A stretch of DNA of 64,000 bases, taken from the NCBI GenBank assembly GCA_951394045.1, contig OX595994.1, forward strand, positions 2,232,001 to 2,296,000, given 5' to 3'. Positions within the stretch are counted from its first letter, which is position 1. The number at the start of each line of letters is the position of its first letter. The stretch comes from Nitzschia sp. DOCU1. Taxonomy: Eukaryota; Bacillariophyta; Bacillariophyceae; Bacillariales; Bacillariaceae. Below, in pieces: positions 13,601 through 22,700 of this stretch. The notes beneath the pieces were generated by a model. The model was not told the origin of the DNA. It searched no databases and worked only from the letters and a program-made list of their open reading frames with translations. Both the position numbers and the translations under genes were made by a program.

Positions 13601-13857
13601 GTTCGAGCGACGAGAGCGAACAGTCCTCAACCTCGGGATCCTCTGAGTCATCTTTGGACGACGACCAAATATTGATACCACCGAGTCCATCGGCAGCCGA
13701 TCGGTTTGCTCCGACGCTAAGTGTCTTCCATCGTTCCATGCAGCCAACCCAGTCGTTGGCGGCGAAAAAGGCGCTTCGAAGGCAGCGCCGAAAGAGGTTC
13801 ATTGAGAACCTGAAGGCTATCTTGAAGAAAGAATTGGAAGACGACATGTGGGTGTAA
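4..13857 (+). CDS. Giant SLAAALGM-repeat protein A, 5' partial, C-terminal membrane anchor
   Basis: This single open frame of 4617 codons enters from the left edge already inside a repeat, so the true start is probably upstream. In order it shows nine 60-residue repeats (about residues 1-536); many 31-residue repeats with the core PGSLAAALGM.ID...APPVR (about 620-2275); seven 34-residue repeats with core IAAALGLPSTG (about 2457-2690); a conserved domain from FKPQP to SLGLPPSFFGI (about 3048-3150); a coiled coil (about 3230-3430); acidic repeats (about 3910-4320); one predicted membrane helix (about 4404-4424, WMLGAFGCLLVASF); and a basic C-terminus rich in Lys and Arg. Short K.LFD.VL-type motifs recur between repeats. 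It shares both the repeat core and the FKPQP domain with the convergent gene at 16747-26616. I recognise no named family. A scaffold or tether at a membrane is only an inference from the repeats, coiled coil and single helix. Confidence 0.85.
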   Translation: MVLADSQSETNDSTDDDEVYPRSTPMFSPQPGSLAAALGMSVAPSSRAPAVRQVATSSSGMVFADSQSDTNDSSDEDEMYPRSTPMFSPQPGTLAAALGMSIAPSSRAPAVRQVATSSSGMVLADSQSETNESSDDDDMYPRSTPMFSPQPGSLAAALGMSVAPSSRAPAVRQVATGSSGMVLADSQSETNDSSNEYEMDSRSTPMFSPQPGSLAAALGMSVDPPSRAPAVRQVATSSSGMVLADSQSETNDSSDDDEMYPRSTPMFSPQPGSLAAALGMSVAPSSRAPAVRQVATSSSGMVLADSQSETNESSDDDDMYPRSTPMFSPQPGSLAAALGMSVAPSSRAPAVRQVATGSSGMVLADSQSETNDSSNEYEMDSRSTPMFSPQPGSLAAALGMSVDPSSRAPAVRQVATGSSGMVLADSQSETNDSTDDDEMYPRSTPMFSPQPGSLAAALGMSVDPSSRAPAVRQVATSSSGMVLADSQSDTNDSSDDDEVYPLSTPMFSPQPGSLAAALGMSVDPSSRAPAVRQVATIPFLPQAGSLADALGITIAPTGKETADSFHSTDEDSGCRQKSLRQAGSLEAALGIRLSAGYENDPSSCSSQEREFGGSQARFVPQDRSPQPGSLAAALGISIDTNATAPPVRAAQPVAKAQPGSLAAALGMSIDTNATAPPVRAAQPAAKAQPGSLVAALGMSIDTAATAPPVRATQPAAKAQPGSLAAALGMSIDTTATAPPVRAAQPSPSAKPGSLAAALGMSVDTSSNAPPVRLQSSTATASKERPREVQPKSLFNIVLANASGASLRKKGDQQEKASSPKPGSLAAALGMTIDTTATAPPVRAAQSAAKAQPGSLAAALGMSIDTNTTAPPVRAAQSAAKAQPGSLAAALGMSIDTNTTAPPVRAAQPAAKPQPGSLAAALGMSIDTTATAPPVRAAQPAAKAQPGSLAAALGMSIDTSSTAPRVRAAQPSPSAKPGSLAAALGMSVDTSSNAPPVRLQSSTASASNERPREVQPKSLFNIVLANASGASLRKKGDQQEKASSPKPGSLAAALGMTIDTTATAPPVRAAQSAAKAQPGSLAAALGMSIDTNTTAPPVRAAQSAAKAQPGSLAAALGMSIDTNTTAPPVRAAQPAAKPQPGSLAAALGMSIDTTATAPPVRAAQSAAKAQPGSLAAALGMSIDTSSTAPRVRAAQPSPSAKPGSLAAALGMSVDTSSNAPPVRLQSSTASASNERPREVQPKSLFNIVLANASGASLRKKGDQQEKASSPKPGSLAAALGMTIDTTATAPPVRAAQSAAKAQPGSLAAALGMSIDTNTTAPPVRAAQSAAKAQPGSLAAALGMSIDTNTTAPPVRAAQPAAKPQPGSLAAALGMSIDTTATAPPVRAAQPAAKAQPGSLAAALGMSIDTSSTAPPVRAAQPSPSAKPGSLAAALGMSVDTSSNAPPVRLQSSTASASNERPPEVQPKSLFNIVLANASGASLRKKGDQQEKASSPKPGSLAAALGMTIDTTATAPPVRAAQSAAKAQPGSLAAALGMSIDTNTTAPPVRAAQPAAKAQPGSLAAALGMSIDTNTTAPPVRAAQSAAKAQPGSLAAALGMSIDTNTTAPPVRAAQPAAKPQPGSLAAALGMSIDTTATAPPVRAAQPAAKAQPGSLAAALGMSIDTSSTAPPVRAAQPSPSAKPGSLAAALGMSVDTSSNAPPVRLQSSTASASNERPPEVQPKSLFNIVLANASGASLRKKGDQQEKASSPKPGSLAAALGMTIDTTATAPPVRAAQPAAKAQPGSLAAALGMSIDTNTTAPPVRAAQPAAKAQPGSLAAALGMSIDTNTTAPPVRAAQSAAKAQPGSLAAALGMSIDTNTTAPPVRAAQPAAKPQPGSLAAALGMTIDTNTTALPVRAAQQAAKPQPGSLAAALGMSIDTNTTAPPVRAAQPAAKPQPGSLAAALGMSIDTTATAPPVRAAQSAAKAQPGSLAAALGMSIDNNTTAPPVRAAQSAAKAQPGSLAAALGMSIDTNTTAPPVRAAQPAAKPQPGNLAAALGMSIDTTATAPPVRAAQSAAKAQPGSLAAALGMSIDTSSTAPPVRAAQPSPSAKPGSLAATLGMSVDTSSNAPPVRLQSSTASATKERPREVQPKSLFNIVLANASGASLRKKGDQQEKASSPKPGSLAAAWGMTIDTTATAPPVRAAQSAAKAQPGSLAAALGMSIDTNTTAPPVRAAQPAAKPQPGSPAAALGMSIDTTATAPPVRAAQPAAKAQPGSLAAALGMSVDTPSNASPDRIESRRNDAGGRKHASFFETVISGAASSALIVNSKKEFISTKPQNGLSSERPRGNPPPDDRVTYPNAGSLAAALGMWVIDPTGNAAASSEFHRNQNRHPGDAGAAREISTQIEKSQIQAGSLAAALGISENPTNNSSIATNSTPVKIRATIEPKKKSKKKKKRGKDMPSQDGAGSPATTPVQASASHIAAALGLPSTGTGEQTSKSAAKGAPTSVQASAGRIAAALGLPSTGTGEQASKSAAKGAPTPVQASAGRIAAALGLPSTGTGEQASKSAAKGAPTPVQASAGRIAAALGLPSTGTGEQASKSAAKGAPTPVQASAGCIAAALGLPSTGTGEQASKSAAKGAPTPVQASAGRIAAALGLPSTGGTGEQASKSAAKGAPTPVQASAGRIAAALGLPSTGTGEQASKSAANAAAVQARAGQIASALGVAAQPAPSPSPISTPAGSAVAPQAQNLVVFGAKERTQAGKLAAYLQQNSNSSSREGSKDTESRSGSRKSSPRYPDADNAGQRRASPSDNVSVDFSTISESPGNVQSSKTENKPRRRKSLFQPVGSKTEEAEKEERKMKSQERSAPDSSEPRDGKSLLRRNMSAPNTRSIKRDSSLSKRGNIFDLVLSKKEAPPIEEQPRDSDVPTASMQRKEEATNGGAQANATWQLQPSATPSDVPPPSITVEIASSFKSSGAEPGEAVNASIPSPTSQTKKPKSLLESAVKDVSTGKKMASLEEVDENEEEMDTGIKAANEPLSEIPKPNLFDSVLGATKSPSTTAPSNGERTFKPQPVTVEEKKADKAKAMTRLERIKAKALKSAQKELGVDVEGLASVMGMKNMESLKGKERPTKSGGGDELNNTGSLDEVEQMKYLAESLGLPPSFFGIGPSEPKTTSLSEMAAGPNSRKGDDVPTTPISHREAMTTAVVTPSSPSLITTLGSAKEFNRQNEESSEQGADIADNIGKNRSDASLEFSQKLSQEISKVQSGVDFVMQELTRTRENLGSNAALQDIKSALEFVTKELANAHDDITGVKQTLSTVEGKLDALSTSVATKADVSQLSESEPIKAALTASEAKAKAAMEKSKELEEQLMKKARSYSEKLSELQDQIKTQKQAVFEKTELIQRLEANIQGEKKAQEIVVTRWADTEEQLMKACSEIQELRSLLAKEYEEMKQIKISLDEERYFFISNRLEMLDDSPPSTLAKAKDDEEMASLTSTAILDIQRKLQLEGQRRRTLTARLKAKRKNQRKAVIDSSMLQDRLLVKLDVKTAQMASPTAEDIFKFEGSNILPSVSTSAFSSLAGSLQNFSSTGVENDVSIVPSKDDVCINEVKAATELKIQENISLLDARQVQPEDGSHADAMAILADFETTPNVEGDIAEPADATELEQELPKVPSEPSLENGLLADGAVELGDGAVEESTNHDFEERPSVPRSTSLVEATIEDESKTSQETSKVAASEETLGKALYGDVPKTSISSIEQHSEGQNPLGASGNSTSNPSMTQQALTKVVDPEVITLPPYEGPCKGVGASLPVDPTQGAARAPEALETVAFDETIESAEIAEKLAGEDIIENDVGPDATEESDVDGMAATVQLEVDRNAEPGQNFIPRNAADQIGTSENGALEERSVEGARDAPHGDGDESACYEQTQIEVADQATAVLEDSSNREPAAAVDIVKEKVVEPQVDEQAVREECELADSTEDTIVSTDAAISSASEDARVEGPTSPVEHQGLEPPVLEQVQLEPTPIEVDRQAAAILEDRPAGEPPAGVVVVEPQVDEQAVLEESELADSTEDTVISTDAAVGSASEDTDTLVEGPTSAVEPQGLEPAVLEQAELEPTPIEVDHQAAAVLEDSPAGEPTTSAVVVEPQVDEQAVLEESELADSTEDTVISADSAVGSVSEDTDTLVEGSTSAVEPQELGLEPEEPTASAVVVERQVDEQAVLEESELAYSTEDTVISTDSAVGSVSEDTDTLVEGPTSAVEPQGLGLEPEEPTASAVVVEPQVDEQAVLEESELADSTEDTVISIDSAVGSVSEDTDTLVEAPTSAVEPQGLEPPVLEQAELGYPSDDVVAPFMVSEVPESVRKAPTVGMDQDDASSDTPVVSNKVSLATASADVEAELEVDSQGARGFVAREPAVQGKDDVSSWMLGAFGCLLVASFASYVTYEGSKDAQSSPSFAQVAEPKAAPTPTVVSDESTRAVLPVDDSTVPGFPPIGETRHHYAARREAPVKKKKTITQELTTAGSEFKNFDVPLMGMSFLNVRDDERVDIVDGGAGSSDESEQSSTSGSSESSLDDDQILIPPSPSAADRFAPTLSVFHRSMQPTQSLAAKKALRRQRRKRFIENLKAILKKELEDDMWV
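1871..6830 (+). repeat. 93-bp coding repeats arranged in 675-bp higher-order blocks
   Basis: The basic unit is 93 bp (31 codons) with core QPGSLAAALGMSIDT and APPVRAAQ. A linker containing KSLFNIVLANASG marks the higher-order block. Linker copies start near 2377, 3052, 3727, 4402, 5170 and 6403. The spacings are 675, 675, 675, 768 and 1233 bp, that is 675 plus 0, 1 or 6 extra 93-bp units. This pattern fits unequal exchange at two nested scales. Confidence 0.93.
7372..8070 (+). repeat. 102-bp coding tandem repeat, seven copies plus a degenerate eighth
   Basis: This is a 34-codon unit with core AGRIAAALGLPSTGTGEQ and linker SKSAAKGAPTPVQ. One copy carries an extra Gly codon, another has Cys in place of Arg, and a diverged copy with AGQIASALG follows. 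The core is a relative of the PGSLAAALGM motif without its APPVR tail. Confidence 0.9.
11720..12960 (+). repeat. Acidic coding repeats, about five copies
   Basis: Units around VEPQVDEQAVLEESELADST and EDTVIS recur. Their shared VLEESE positions lie at 12121, 12400, 12601 and 12802, with a more diverged copy near 11848. Unit lengths are therefore 279 and 201 bp; the longer ones include an extra segment ending in EPTPIEVD. The region is very rich in Glu and Asp and precedes the membrane helix of the same protein. Confidence 0.85.
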
Positions 13858-14301
13858 TGCATCCACTGGGGTCAGTAAAAAGCTATGAATGTGAATACTT
13901 TGTAAATTTGTGTAAAATTGGGGAATTGTGCTAATGAATCACAATACTAGTAGAGAGTCATATAATAACCAAGGATGCTTCTTACCAGCGGTGTACTATC
14001 CTGTGTGACAATCGGACGGACCGTGAGTCCTCTCAGTCGCAGAGATGCCGCGTTGTTCGGATCGGTCGAATATGAGTACGTGGCTGGCAGGACTCACGAG
14101 TCGTGGGTGGACATGAGAAGACGACACTCGTGACTCGGCAACCCGACGAAAATAGCCTGGCCTCTACTAGCAGAGATTCGACGTAAAGATGCGACGATGA
14201 GATGATGGAGATGATGTGATGATGTCAAGGAATGAACTTTCAAAGAAAGGCTTCATTAATAGCTATTAATATTAGCATAGCATCGATAACTGAACAGCCA
14301 C
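13858..14301. other. Intergenic region, 3' end of giant A and upstream of the GOGAT-like gene
   Basis: No gene is visible. The region holds AT-rich sequence after the stop codon, then a GATGA-rich stretch near 14190-14230. A short inverted pair, TCACGAGT and ACTCGTGA, lies near 14094-14135. It presumably contains the polyadenylation region of the upstream gene and the promoter of the downstream gene, but no element was identified with confidence. Confidence 0.5.
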
Positions 14302-16360
14302 ATGATATCATCATTTGCTAAACGTCGGCTCCTCCTGGTACCGACCGTCGGTAAGGCGGCAAGCCGATCCTGTCCCATGGCACTCTGCCGGTTCTCGACA
14401 CATGAGCCAGGCAAAGCCAACAACAAAGACGACGATCATTGGAGAGACGATCGAGTCAGCGGCTACTTTGGGCACAATTTCCCCGATTTCATTGAGCATT
14501 GGAATCGCGACAACTTTCGACGCGTCGGATACTTGCTGGGGGCGTCGACCGGCCTTTTGGCAGCAGGGTCGGTCGCCACTGCCTCGGCTTTGACTGCAGT
14601 TCCGACCGTAGTCCTGGGAGCCTTGACCGCCGCCTACTGGAGGGTCGGGCTCCGAGATATGAAGCAAACGAGCCATGCGATTCGACGCAACTACCCTGTG
14701 CTGGGGAATATGCGATATATTATGGAAACGGTACGTCTACGTTGTGCGTTGCGGTTCAGGATGGTGCGTCGTGCCTGTGCCAACTCGTGGTGCCTGATTA
14801 TTCATACGGGCGCACCCTTTCACAGATTCGACCCGAGATCCGGCAGTACCTGGTAGAAAATGACTTGGAGGGGAAACCCTTTGATCGAATGCGACGATCG
14901 CTTGTGTATCAGCGGGCAAAGAATGTCGACGACACCTTGGCGTTCGGTACCCGGCGGGATGTCTACGCGGCGCATCACGAATGGGCCTGCCATGCCATGT
15001 TCCCCAAGCCGCCGGTGCCTCCTGACGATGGGTACTCAGCAACATCGGAACAACCGTGGCGACGATCGTGGATCGGCACCGAAGCATTTGGAACGAAAAT
15101 GCGTTATTCTGCAAGCATTTTGAATGTTTCGGCCATGTCGTACGGGGCAATCAGCGACAATGCGATTCTTGCACTGAATGCCGGAGCAAAGATGGGGCAT
15201 TTCTATCATAATACAGGAGAAGGTGGAGTTTCAAAATCACATAAGCAAGGTGGTGGCGATTTGGTGTGGAACATCGGAACGGGTTATTTTGGGTGCGGAA
15301 CTACAGCATCGGACGGCAGCGGGCAAAGAATGTTTCAGCCTGCCCTTTTTCAGGAAATGCTCCATGAAAATGAGGGCCGAATCAAAATGATCGAGATCAA
15401 ATTGTCACAAGGTGCCAAACCGGGACATGGTGGCATCTTGCCACAAGCAAAAATTACACCTGATATTGCACAGGCGCGGAAACTACCCTACCCAGCAACA
15501 TCAGACTGCCATAGTCCGCCAGGCCACTCGGCGTTCTCCAACCCGCGAGAAATGATTGAGTTTATCGTTACCTTGCGTGAACTAGGTGGGGGGCTGCCAG
15601 TGGGGATCAAACTATGCGTCGGAGATCCCAGAGATATTGCAGCGCTAGTTCGGACGATGGTCGACATGGGCAACGGGCCGGATTTTATTACAGTTGATGG
15701 TGCAGAGGGAGGTACCGGTGCAGCCCCCCCAGAGTATTCCAACTCTGTTGGATTGCCATTAGAGGAAGGGTTGGTCGTGGTTCGAAACTTCCTGACTGGC
15801 GCTGGTATGCGGTCCAAAGTCAGAATTATTGCCTCGGGCAAAGTTTGCAGTGGATTTTCTTTGACTAGGACACTTGCGTTGGGAGCCGACATAACATGTG
15901 CCGCGAGAGCATTCATGATGAGCCTTGGCTGTATCCAGGCCTTGAAATGCAACACGAACAAGTGTCCGACGGGCATCGCCACCCAGAACCGCGAGTTGCA
16001 GTACGGTCTCGATCCTCAGGACAAGACCTACCGCGTCTTTAATTTCCATAGGAGAACGGTCCAAGCGGCGGCCGAGATTGTGGGTACAATAGGTCACCAT
16101 CGCTTCTCGGAACTTGAAGGTAAGGAGATCTGTGCTATCGTGTCTCGCGGATCCTGTCTATACTAACAGGGCTCTATGCTGCCTCGCCAGCGCACGACAT
16201 TATGCGACGAGTGAGTGATCATGAAGTCAAGACTCTCGCTGACCATTTACCGAATGTTGACCCGGACTGTCTTCTGGCGGGTAGGGGTCCGTTACCTCTT
16301 CAAGAGCTATGGGACGGCGCGGCAAAGAGCACCCCTGGTCACCTTCGATGGATATATTAA
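14302..16360 (+). CDS. FMN-binding glutamate synthase-like protein, membrane-anchored, three exons
   Basis: My model is join(14302..14730, 14826..16119, 16191..16360), 630 residues. Introns of 95 and 71 nt keep frame; the first joins RYIMET to IRPEIRQY and the second joins FSELE to AHDIMRR. The protein matches the FMN/central domain of the GltB family (single-domain type, COG0069): GEGGVS, the SQGAKPGHGG loop, DGAEGGTGAAP and a C-x5-C-x4-C cluster (CIQALKCNTNKC) that binds 3Fe-4S in known members. The glutaminase domain of true GOGAT is absent. Residues about 75-115 are hydrophobic and could span a membrane. The N-terminus is basic and Ser-rich, compatible with organelle import. The oxidoreductase substrate is unknown. 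The gene sits between the 3' ends of the two giant repeat genes. Confidence 0.85.
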
Positions 16361-16746
16361 ATCGCAGGACACACGTAGTCGTAGGTGATTCTCTGCGCAA
16401 GAAGCAATGAGAATAGGAGTAGGTAGACGGATAGAATGAGAAAAATAAAGTCCGCAGCGAAGGGCCGTGACCTGTTTTGGTATATTTTCGTGGTCGCTTC
16501 TCACTCTCTTTAACGTTCCTTGCCACAAGTCAAGGCTTCAACTTAACTACGAGTAGCTTCGTTTAGAAATTGCATTGGGAGGGATCCGGGACAGAATATT
16601 TAGTTCCCATATCATTTCATGGACAACGATGATTCATTTCTCTGGCAAAACGGAACTACAAATTATCGCTACAGGAATTCATTTTACATCCTTGTCACAT
16701 TGTAGCTTCAACAGACTTTTGTACAATTTTGATGCAGGTTCCAAGA
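16361..16746. other. Intergenic region between convergent genes
   Basis: This stretch lies between the stop of the GOGAT-like gene and the stop of the - strand giant gene. No coding potential or RNA gene was recognised. It should hold both 3' untranslated regions. Confidence 0.5.
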
Positions 16747-19700
16747 TTAGTAAAACCAAACTTGTTGGTGCGCTGGACGAGCAGGAGGAGATTTTGAGGC
16801 CGACTTTTGAAGCACGGCATCCACTAGTAGTGACTTCTTCGGCAGTTCACTGTGTTCGTCCAAGTACGAAGTTGAACGATCAAGTGGTAACATGTCCCGA
16901 GAAATAACACTCAACCTTCCGGCTGGGGCCGGGCGAACAGGAGGGGCCCTGGGGGAATTGTCAACGATCATGCCAAGCGCGTCCGCCAGGCTACCTGGAT
17001 GCGGTGTTGATCTGGAAAGCAAGTTGGCTGGTCGGGAAGCCAGGGAGCTTCTCGATTGGTTCGATGGTCGGACTACCTCAACACTTTTTGTGAGCACGGC
17101 GTCGAATAGATTCTTCTTCGCGGTGCTAGTCGGTGGGGTTGCAACAGTGCGCACGGGAGGGGCCACTCGAGACACATCAACGCTCATGCCCAACGCCGCA
17201 GCGAGACTTCCTGGTTGGGGCTCGGAAACGAACGAGCGGCTCGATGATGGTTGAGTAGATTTGACACTCTTTTGGATGACGGCATCTAAGATACTCTTCT
17301 TGGGAGTGACTGAATGGGGAGACGAAACAGCACGAACTGGCGGAGCCACTCGGGAAACATCGACACTCATGCCCAAAGCCGCAGCAAGACTTCCTGGTTG
17401 AGGCTGAGAAACGACCGATTGGTTCGATGGTCGGACTACCTCAACACTTTTTGTGAGCACGGCGTCGAATAGATTCTTCTTCGCGGTGCTAGTCGGTGGG
17501 GTTGCAACAGTGCGCACGGGAGGGGCCACTCGAGACACATCAACGCTCATGCCCAACGCCGCAGCGAGACTTCCTGGTTGGGGCTCGGAAACGAACGAGC
17601 GGCTCGATGATGGTTGAGTAGATTTGACACTCTTTTGGATGACGGCATCTAAGATACTCTTCTTGGGAGTGACTGAATGGGGAGACGAAACAGCACGAAC
17701 TGGCGGAGCCACTCGGGAAACATCGACACTCATGCCCAAAGCCGCAGCAAGACTTCCTGGTTGAGGCTGAGAAACGACCGATTGGTTCGATGGTCGGACT
17801 ACCTCAACACTTTTTGTGAGCACGGCGTCGAATAGATTCTTCTTCGCGGTGCTAGTCGGTGGGGTTGCAACAGTGCGCACGGGAGGGGCCACTCGAGACA
17901 CATCAACGCTCATGCCCAACGCCGCAGCGAGACTTCCTGGTTGGGGCTCGGAAACGAACGAGCGGCTCGATGATGGTTGAGTAGATTTGACACTCTTTTG
18001 GATGACGGCATCTAAGATACTCTTCTTGGGAGTGACTGAATGGGGAGACGAAACAGCACGAACTGGCGGAGCCACTCGGGAAACATCGACACTCATGCCC
18101 AAAGCCGCAGCAAGACTTCCTGGTTGAGGCTGAGAAACGACCGATTGGTTCGATGGTCGGACTACCTCAACACTTTTTGTGAGCACGGCGTCGAATAGAT
18201 TCTTCTTCGCGGTGCTAGTCGGTGGGGTTGCAACAGTGCGCACGGGAGGGGCCACTCGAGACACATCAACGCTCATGCCCAACGCCGCAGCGAGACTTCC
18301 TGGTTGGGGCTCGGAAACGAACGAGCGGCTCGATGATGGTTGAGTAGATTTGACACTCTTTTGGATGACGGCATCTAAGATACTCTTCTTGGGAGTGACT
18401 GAATGGGGAGACGAAACAGCACGAACTGGCGGAGCCACTCGGGAAACATCGACACTCATGCCCAAAGCCGCAGCAAGACTTCCTGGTTGAGGCTGAGAAA
18501 CGACCGATTGGTTCGATGGTCGGACTACCTCAACACTTTTTGTGAGCACGGCGTCGAATAGATTCTTCTTCGCGGTGCTAGTCGGTGGGGTTGCAACAGT
18601 GCGCACGGGAGGGGCCACTCGAGACACATCAACGCTCATGCCCAACGCCGCAGCGAGACTTCCTGGTTGGGGCTCGGAAACGAACGAGCGGCTCGATGAT
18701 GGTTGAGTAGATTTGACACTCTTTTGGATGACGGCATCTAAGATACTCTTCTTGGGAGTGACTGAATGGGGAGACGAAACAGCACGAACTGGCGGAGCCA
18801 CTCGGGAAACATCGACACTCATGCCCAAAGCCGCAGCAAGACTTCCTGGTTGAGGCTGAGAAACGACCGATTGGTTCGATGGTCGGACTACCTCAACACT
18901 TTTTGTGAGCACGGCGTCGAATAGATTCTTCTTCGCGGTGCTAGTCGGTGGGGTTGCAACAGTGCGCACGGGAGGGGCCACTCGAGACACATCAACGCTC
19001 ATGCCCAACGCCGCAGCGAGACTTCCTGGTTGGGGCTCGGAAACGAACGAGCGGCTCGATGATGGTTGAGTAGATTTGACACTCTTTTGGATGACGGCAT
19101 CTAAGATACTCTTCTTGGGAGTGACTGAATGGGGAGACGAAACAGCACGAACTGGCGGAGCCACTCGGGAAACATCGACACTCATGCCCAAAGCCGCAGC
19201 AAGACTTCCTGGTTGAGGCTGAGAAACGACCGATTGGTTCGATGGTCGGACTACCTCAACACTTTTTGTGAGCACGGCGTCGAATAGATTCTTCTTCGCG
19301 GTGCTAGTCGGTGGGGTTGCAACAGTGCGCACGGGAGGGGCCACTCGAGACACATCAACGCTCATGCCCAACGCCGCAGCGAGACTTCCTGGTTGGGGCT
19401 CGGAAACGAACGAGCGGCTCGATGATGGTTGAGTAGATTTGACACTCTTTTGGATGACGGCATCTAAGATACTCTTCTTGGGAGTGACTGAATGGGGAGA
19501 CGAAACAGCACGAACTGGCGGAGCCACTCGGGAAACATCGACACTCATGCCCAAAGCCGCAGCAAGACTTCCTGGTTGAGGCTGAGAAACGACCGATTGG
19601 TTCGATGGTCGGACTACCTCAACACTTTTTGTGAGCACGGCGTCGAATAGATTCTTCTTCGCGGTGCTAGTCGGTGGGGTTGCAACAGTGCGCACGGGAG

Positions 19701-22700
19701 GGGCCACTCGAGACACATCAACGCTCATGCCCAACGCCGCAGCGAGACTTCCTGGTTGGGGCTCGGAAACGAACGAGCGGCTCGATGATGGTTGAGTAGA
19801 TTTGACACTCTTTTGGATGACGGCATCTAAGATACTCTTCTTGGGAGTGACTGAATGGGGAGACGAAACAGCACGAACTGGCGGAGCCACTCGGGAAACA
19901 TCGACACTCATGCCCAAAGCCGCAGCAAGACTTCCTGGTTGAGGCTGAGAAACGACCGATTGGTTCGATGGTCGGACTACCTCAACACTTTTTGTGAGCA
20001 CGGCGTCGAATAGATTCTTCTTCGCGGTGCTAGTCGGTGGGGTTGCAACAGTGCGCACGGGAGGGGCCACTCGAGACACATCAACGCTCATGCCCAACGC
20101 CGCAGCGAGACTTCCTGGTTGGGGCTCGGAAACGAACGAGCGGCTCGATGATGGTTGAGTAGATTTGACACTCTTTTGGATGACGGCATCTAAGATACTC
20201 TTCTTGGGAGTGACTGAATGGGGAGACGAAACAGCACGAACTGGCGGAGCCACTCGGGAAACATCGACACTCATGCCCAAAGCCGCAGCAAGACTTCCTG
20301 GTTGAGGCTGAGAAACGACCGATTGGTTCGATGGTCGGACTACCTCAACACTTTTTGTGAGCACGGCGTCGAATAGATTCTTCTTCGCGGTGCTAGTCGG
20401 TGGGGTTGCAACAGTGCGCACGGGAGGGGCCACTCGAGACACATCAACGCTCATGCCCAACGCCGCAGCGAGACTTCCTGGTTGGGGCTCGGAAACGAAC
20501 GAGCGGCTCGATGATGGTTGAGTAGATTTGACACTCTTTTGGATGACGGCATCTAAGATACTCTTCTTGGGAGTGACTGAATGGGGAGACGAAACAGCAC
20601 GAACTGGCGGAGCCACTCGGGAAACATCGACACTCATGCCCAAAGCCGCAGCAAGACTTCCTGGTTGAGGCTGAGAAACGACCGATTGGTTCGATGGTCG
20701 GACTACCTCAACACTTTCTGTGAGCACGGCGTCGAATAGATTCTTCTTCGCGGTGCTAGTCGGTGGGGTTGCAACAGTGCGCACGGGAGGGGCCACTCGA
20801 GACACATCAACGCTCATGCCCAACGCCGCAGCGAGACTTCCTGGTTGGGGCTCGGAAACGAACGAGCGGCTCGATGATGGTTGAGTAGATTTGACACTCT
20901 TTTGGATGACGGCATCTAAGATACTCTTCTTGGGAGTGACTGAATGGGGAGACGAAACAGCACGAACTGGCGGAGCCACTCGGGAAACATCGACACTCAT
21001 GCCCAAAGCCGCAGCAAGACTTCCTGGTTGAGGCTGAGAAACGACCGATTGGTTCGATGGTCGGACTACCTCAACACTTTTTGTGAGCACGGCGTCGAAT
21101 AGATTCTTCTTCGCGGTGCTAGTCGGTGGGGTTGCAACAGTGCGCACGGGAGGGGCCACTCGAGACACATCAACGCTCATGCCCAACGCCGCAGCGAGAC
21201 TTCCTGGTTGGGGCTCGGAAACGAACGAGCGGCTCGATGATGGTTGAGTAGATTTGACACTCTTTTGGATGACGGCATCTAAGATACTCTTCTTGGGAGT
21301 GACTGAATGGGGAGACGAAACAGCACGAACTGGCGGAGCCACTCGGGAAACATCGACACTCATGCCCAAAGCCGCAGCAAGACTTCCTGGTTGAGGCTGA
21401 GAAACGACCGATTGGTTCGATGGTCGGACTACCTCAACACTTTCTGTGAGCACGGCGTCGAATAGATTCTTCTTCGCGGTGCTAGTCGGTGGGGTTGCAA
21501 CAGTGCGCACGGGAGGGGCCACTCGAGACACATCAACGCTCATGCCCAACGCCGCAGCGAGACTTCCTGGTTGGGGCTCGGAAACGAACGAGCGGCTCGA
21601 TGATGGTTGAGTAGATTTGACACTCTTTTGGATGACGGCATCTAAGATACTCTTCTTGGGAGTGACTGAATGGGGAGACGAAACAGCACGAACTGGCGGA
21701 GCCACTCGGGAAACATCGACACTCATGCCCAAAGCCGCAGCAAGACTTCCTGGTTGAGGCTGAGAAACGACCGATTGGTTCGATGGTCGGACTACCTCAA
21801 CACTTTTTGTGAGCACGGCGTCGAATAGATTCTTCTTCGCGGTGCTAGTCGGTGGGGTTGCAACAGTGCGCACGGGAGGGGCCACTCGAGACACATCAAC
21901 GCTCATGCCCAACGCCGCAGCGAGACTTCCTGGTTGGGGCTCGGAAACGAACGAGCGGCTCGATGATGGTTGAGTAGATTTGACACTCTTTTGGATGACG
22001 GCATCTAAGATACTCTTCTTGGGAGTGACTGAATGGGGAGACGAAACAGCACGAACTGGCGGAGCCACTCGGGAAACATCGACACTCATGCCCAAAGCCG
22101 CAGCAAGACTTCCTGGTTGAGGCTGAGAAACGACCGATTGGTTCGATGGTCGGACTACCTCAACACTTTTTGTGAGCACGGCGTCGAATAGATTCTTCTT
22201 CGCGGTGCTAGTCGGTGGGGTTGCAACAGTGCGCACGGGAGGGGCCACTCGAGACACATCAACGCTCATGCCCAACGCCGCAGCGAGACTTCCTGGTTGG
22301 GGCTCGGAAACGAACGAGCGGCTCGATGATGGTTGAGTAGATTTGACACTCTTTTGGATGACGGCATCTAAGATACTCTTCTTGGGAGTGACTGAATGGG
22401 GAGACGAAACAGCACGAACTGGCGGAGCCACTCGGGAAACATCGACACTCATGCCCAAAGCCGCAGCAAGACTTCCTGGTTGAGGCTGAGAAACGACCGA
22501 TTGGTTCGATGGTCGGACTACCTCAACACTTTCTGTGAGCACGGCGTCGAATAGATTCTTCTTCGCGGTGCTAGTCGGTGGGGTTGCAACAGTGCGCACG
22601 GGAGGGGCCACTCGAGACACATCAACGCTCATGCCCAACGCCGCAGCGAGACTTCCTGGTTGGGGCTCGGAAACGAACGAGCGGCTCGATGATGGTTGAG

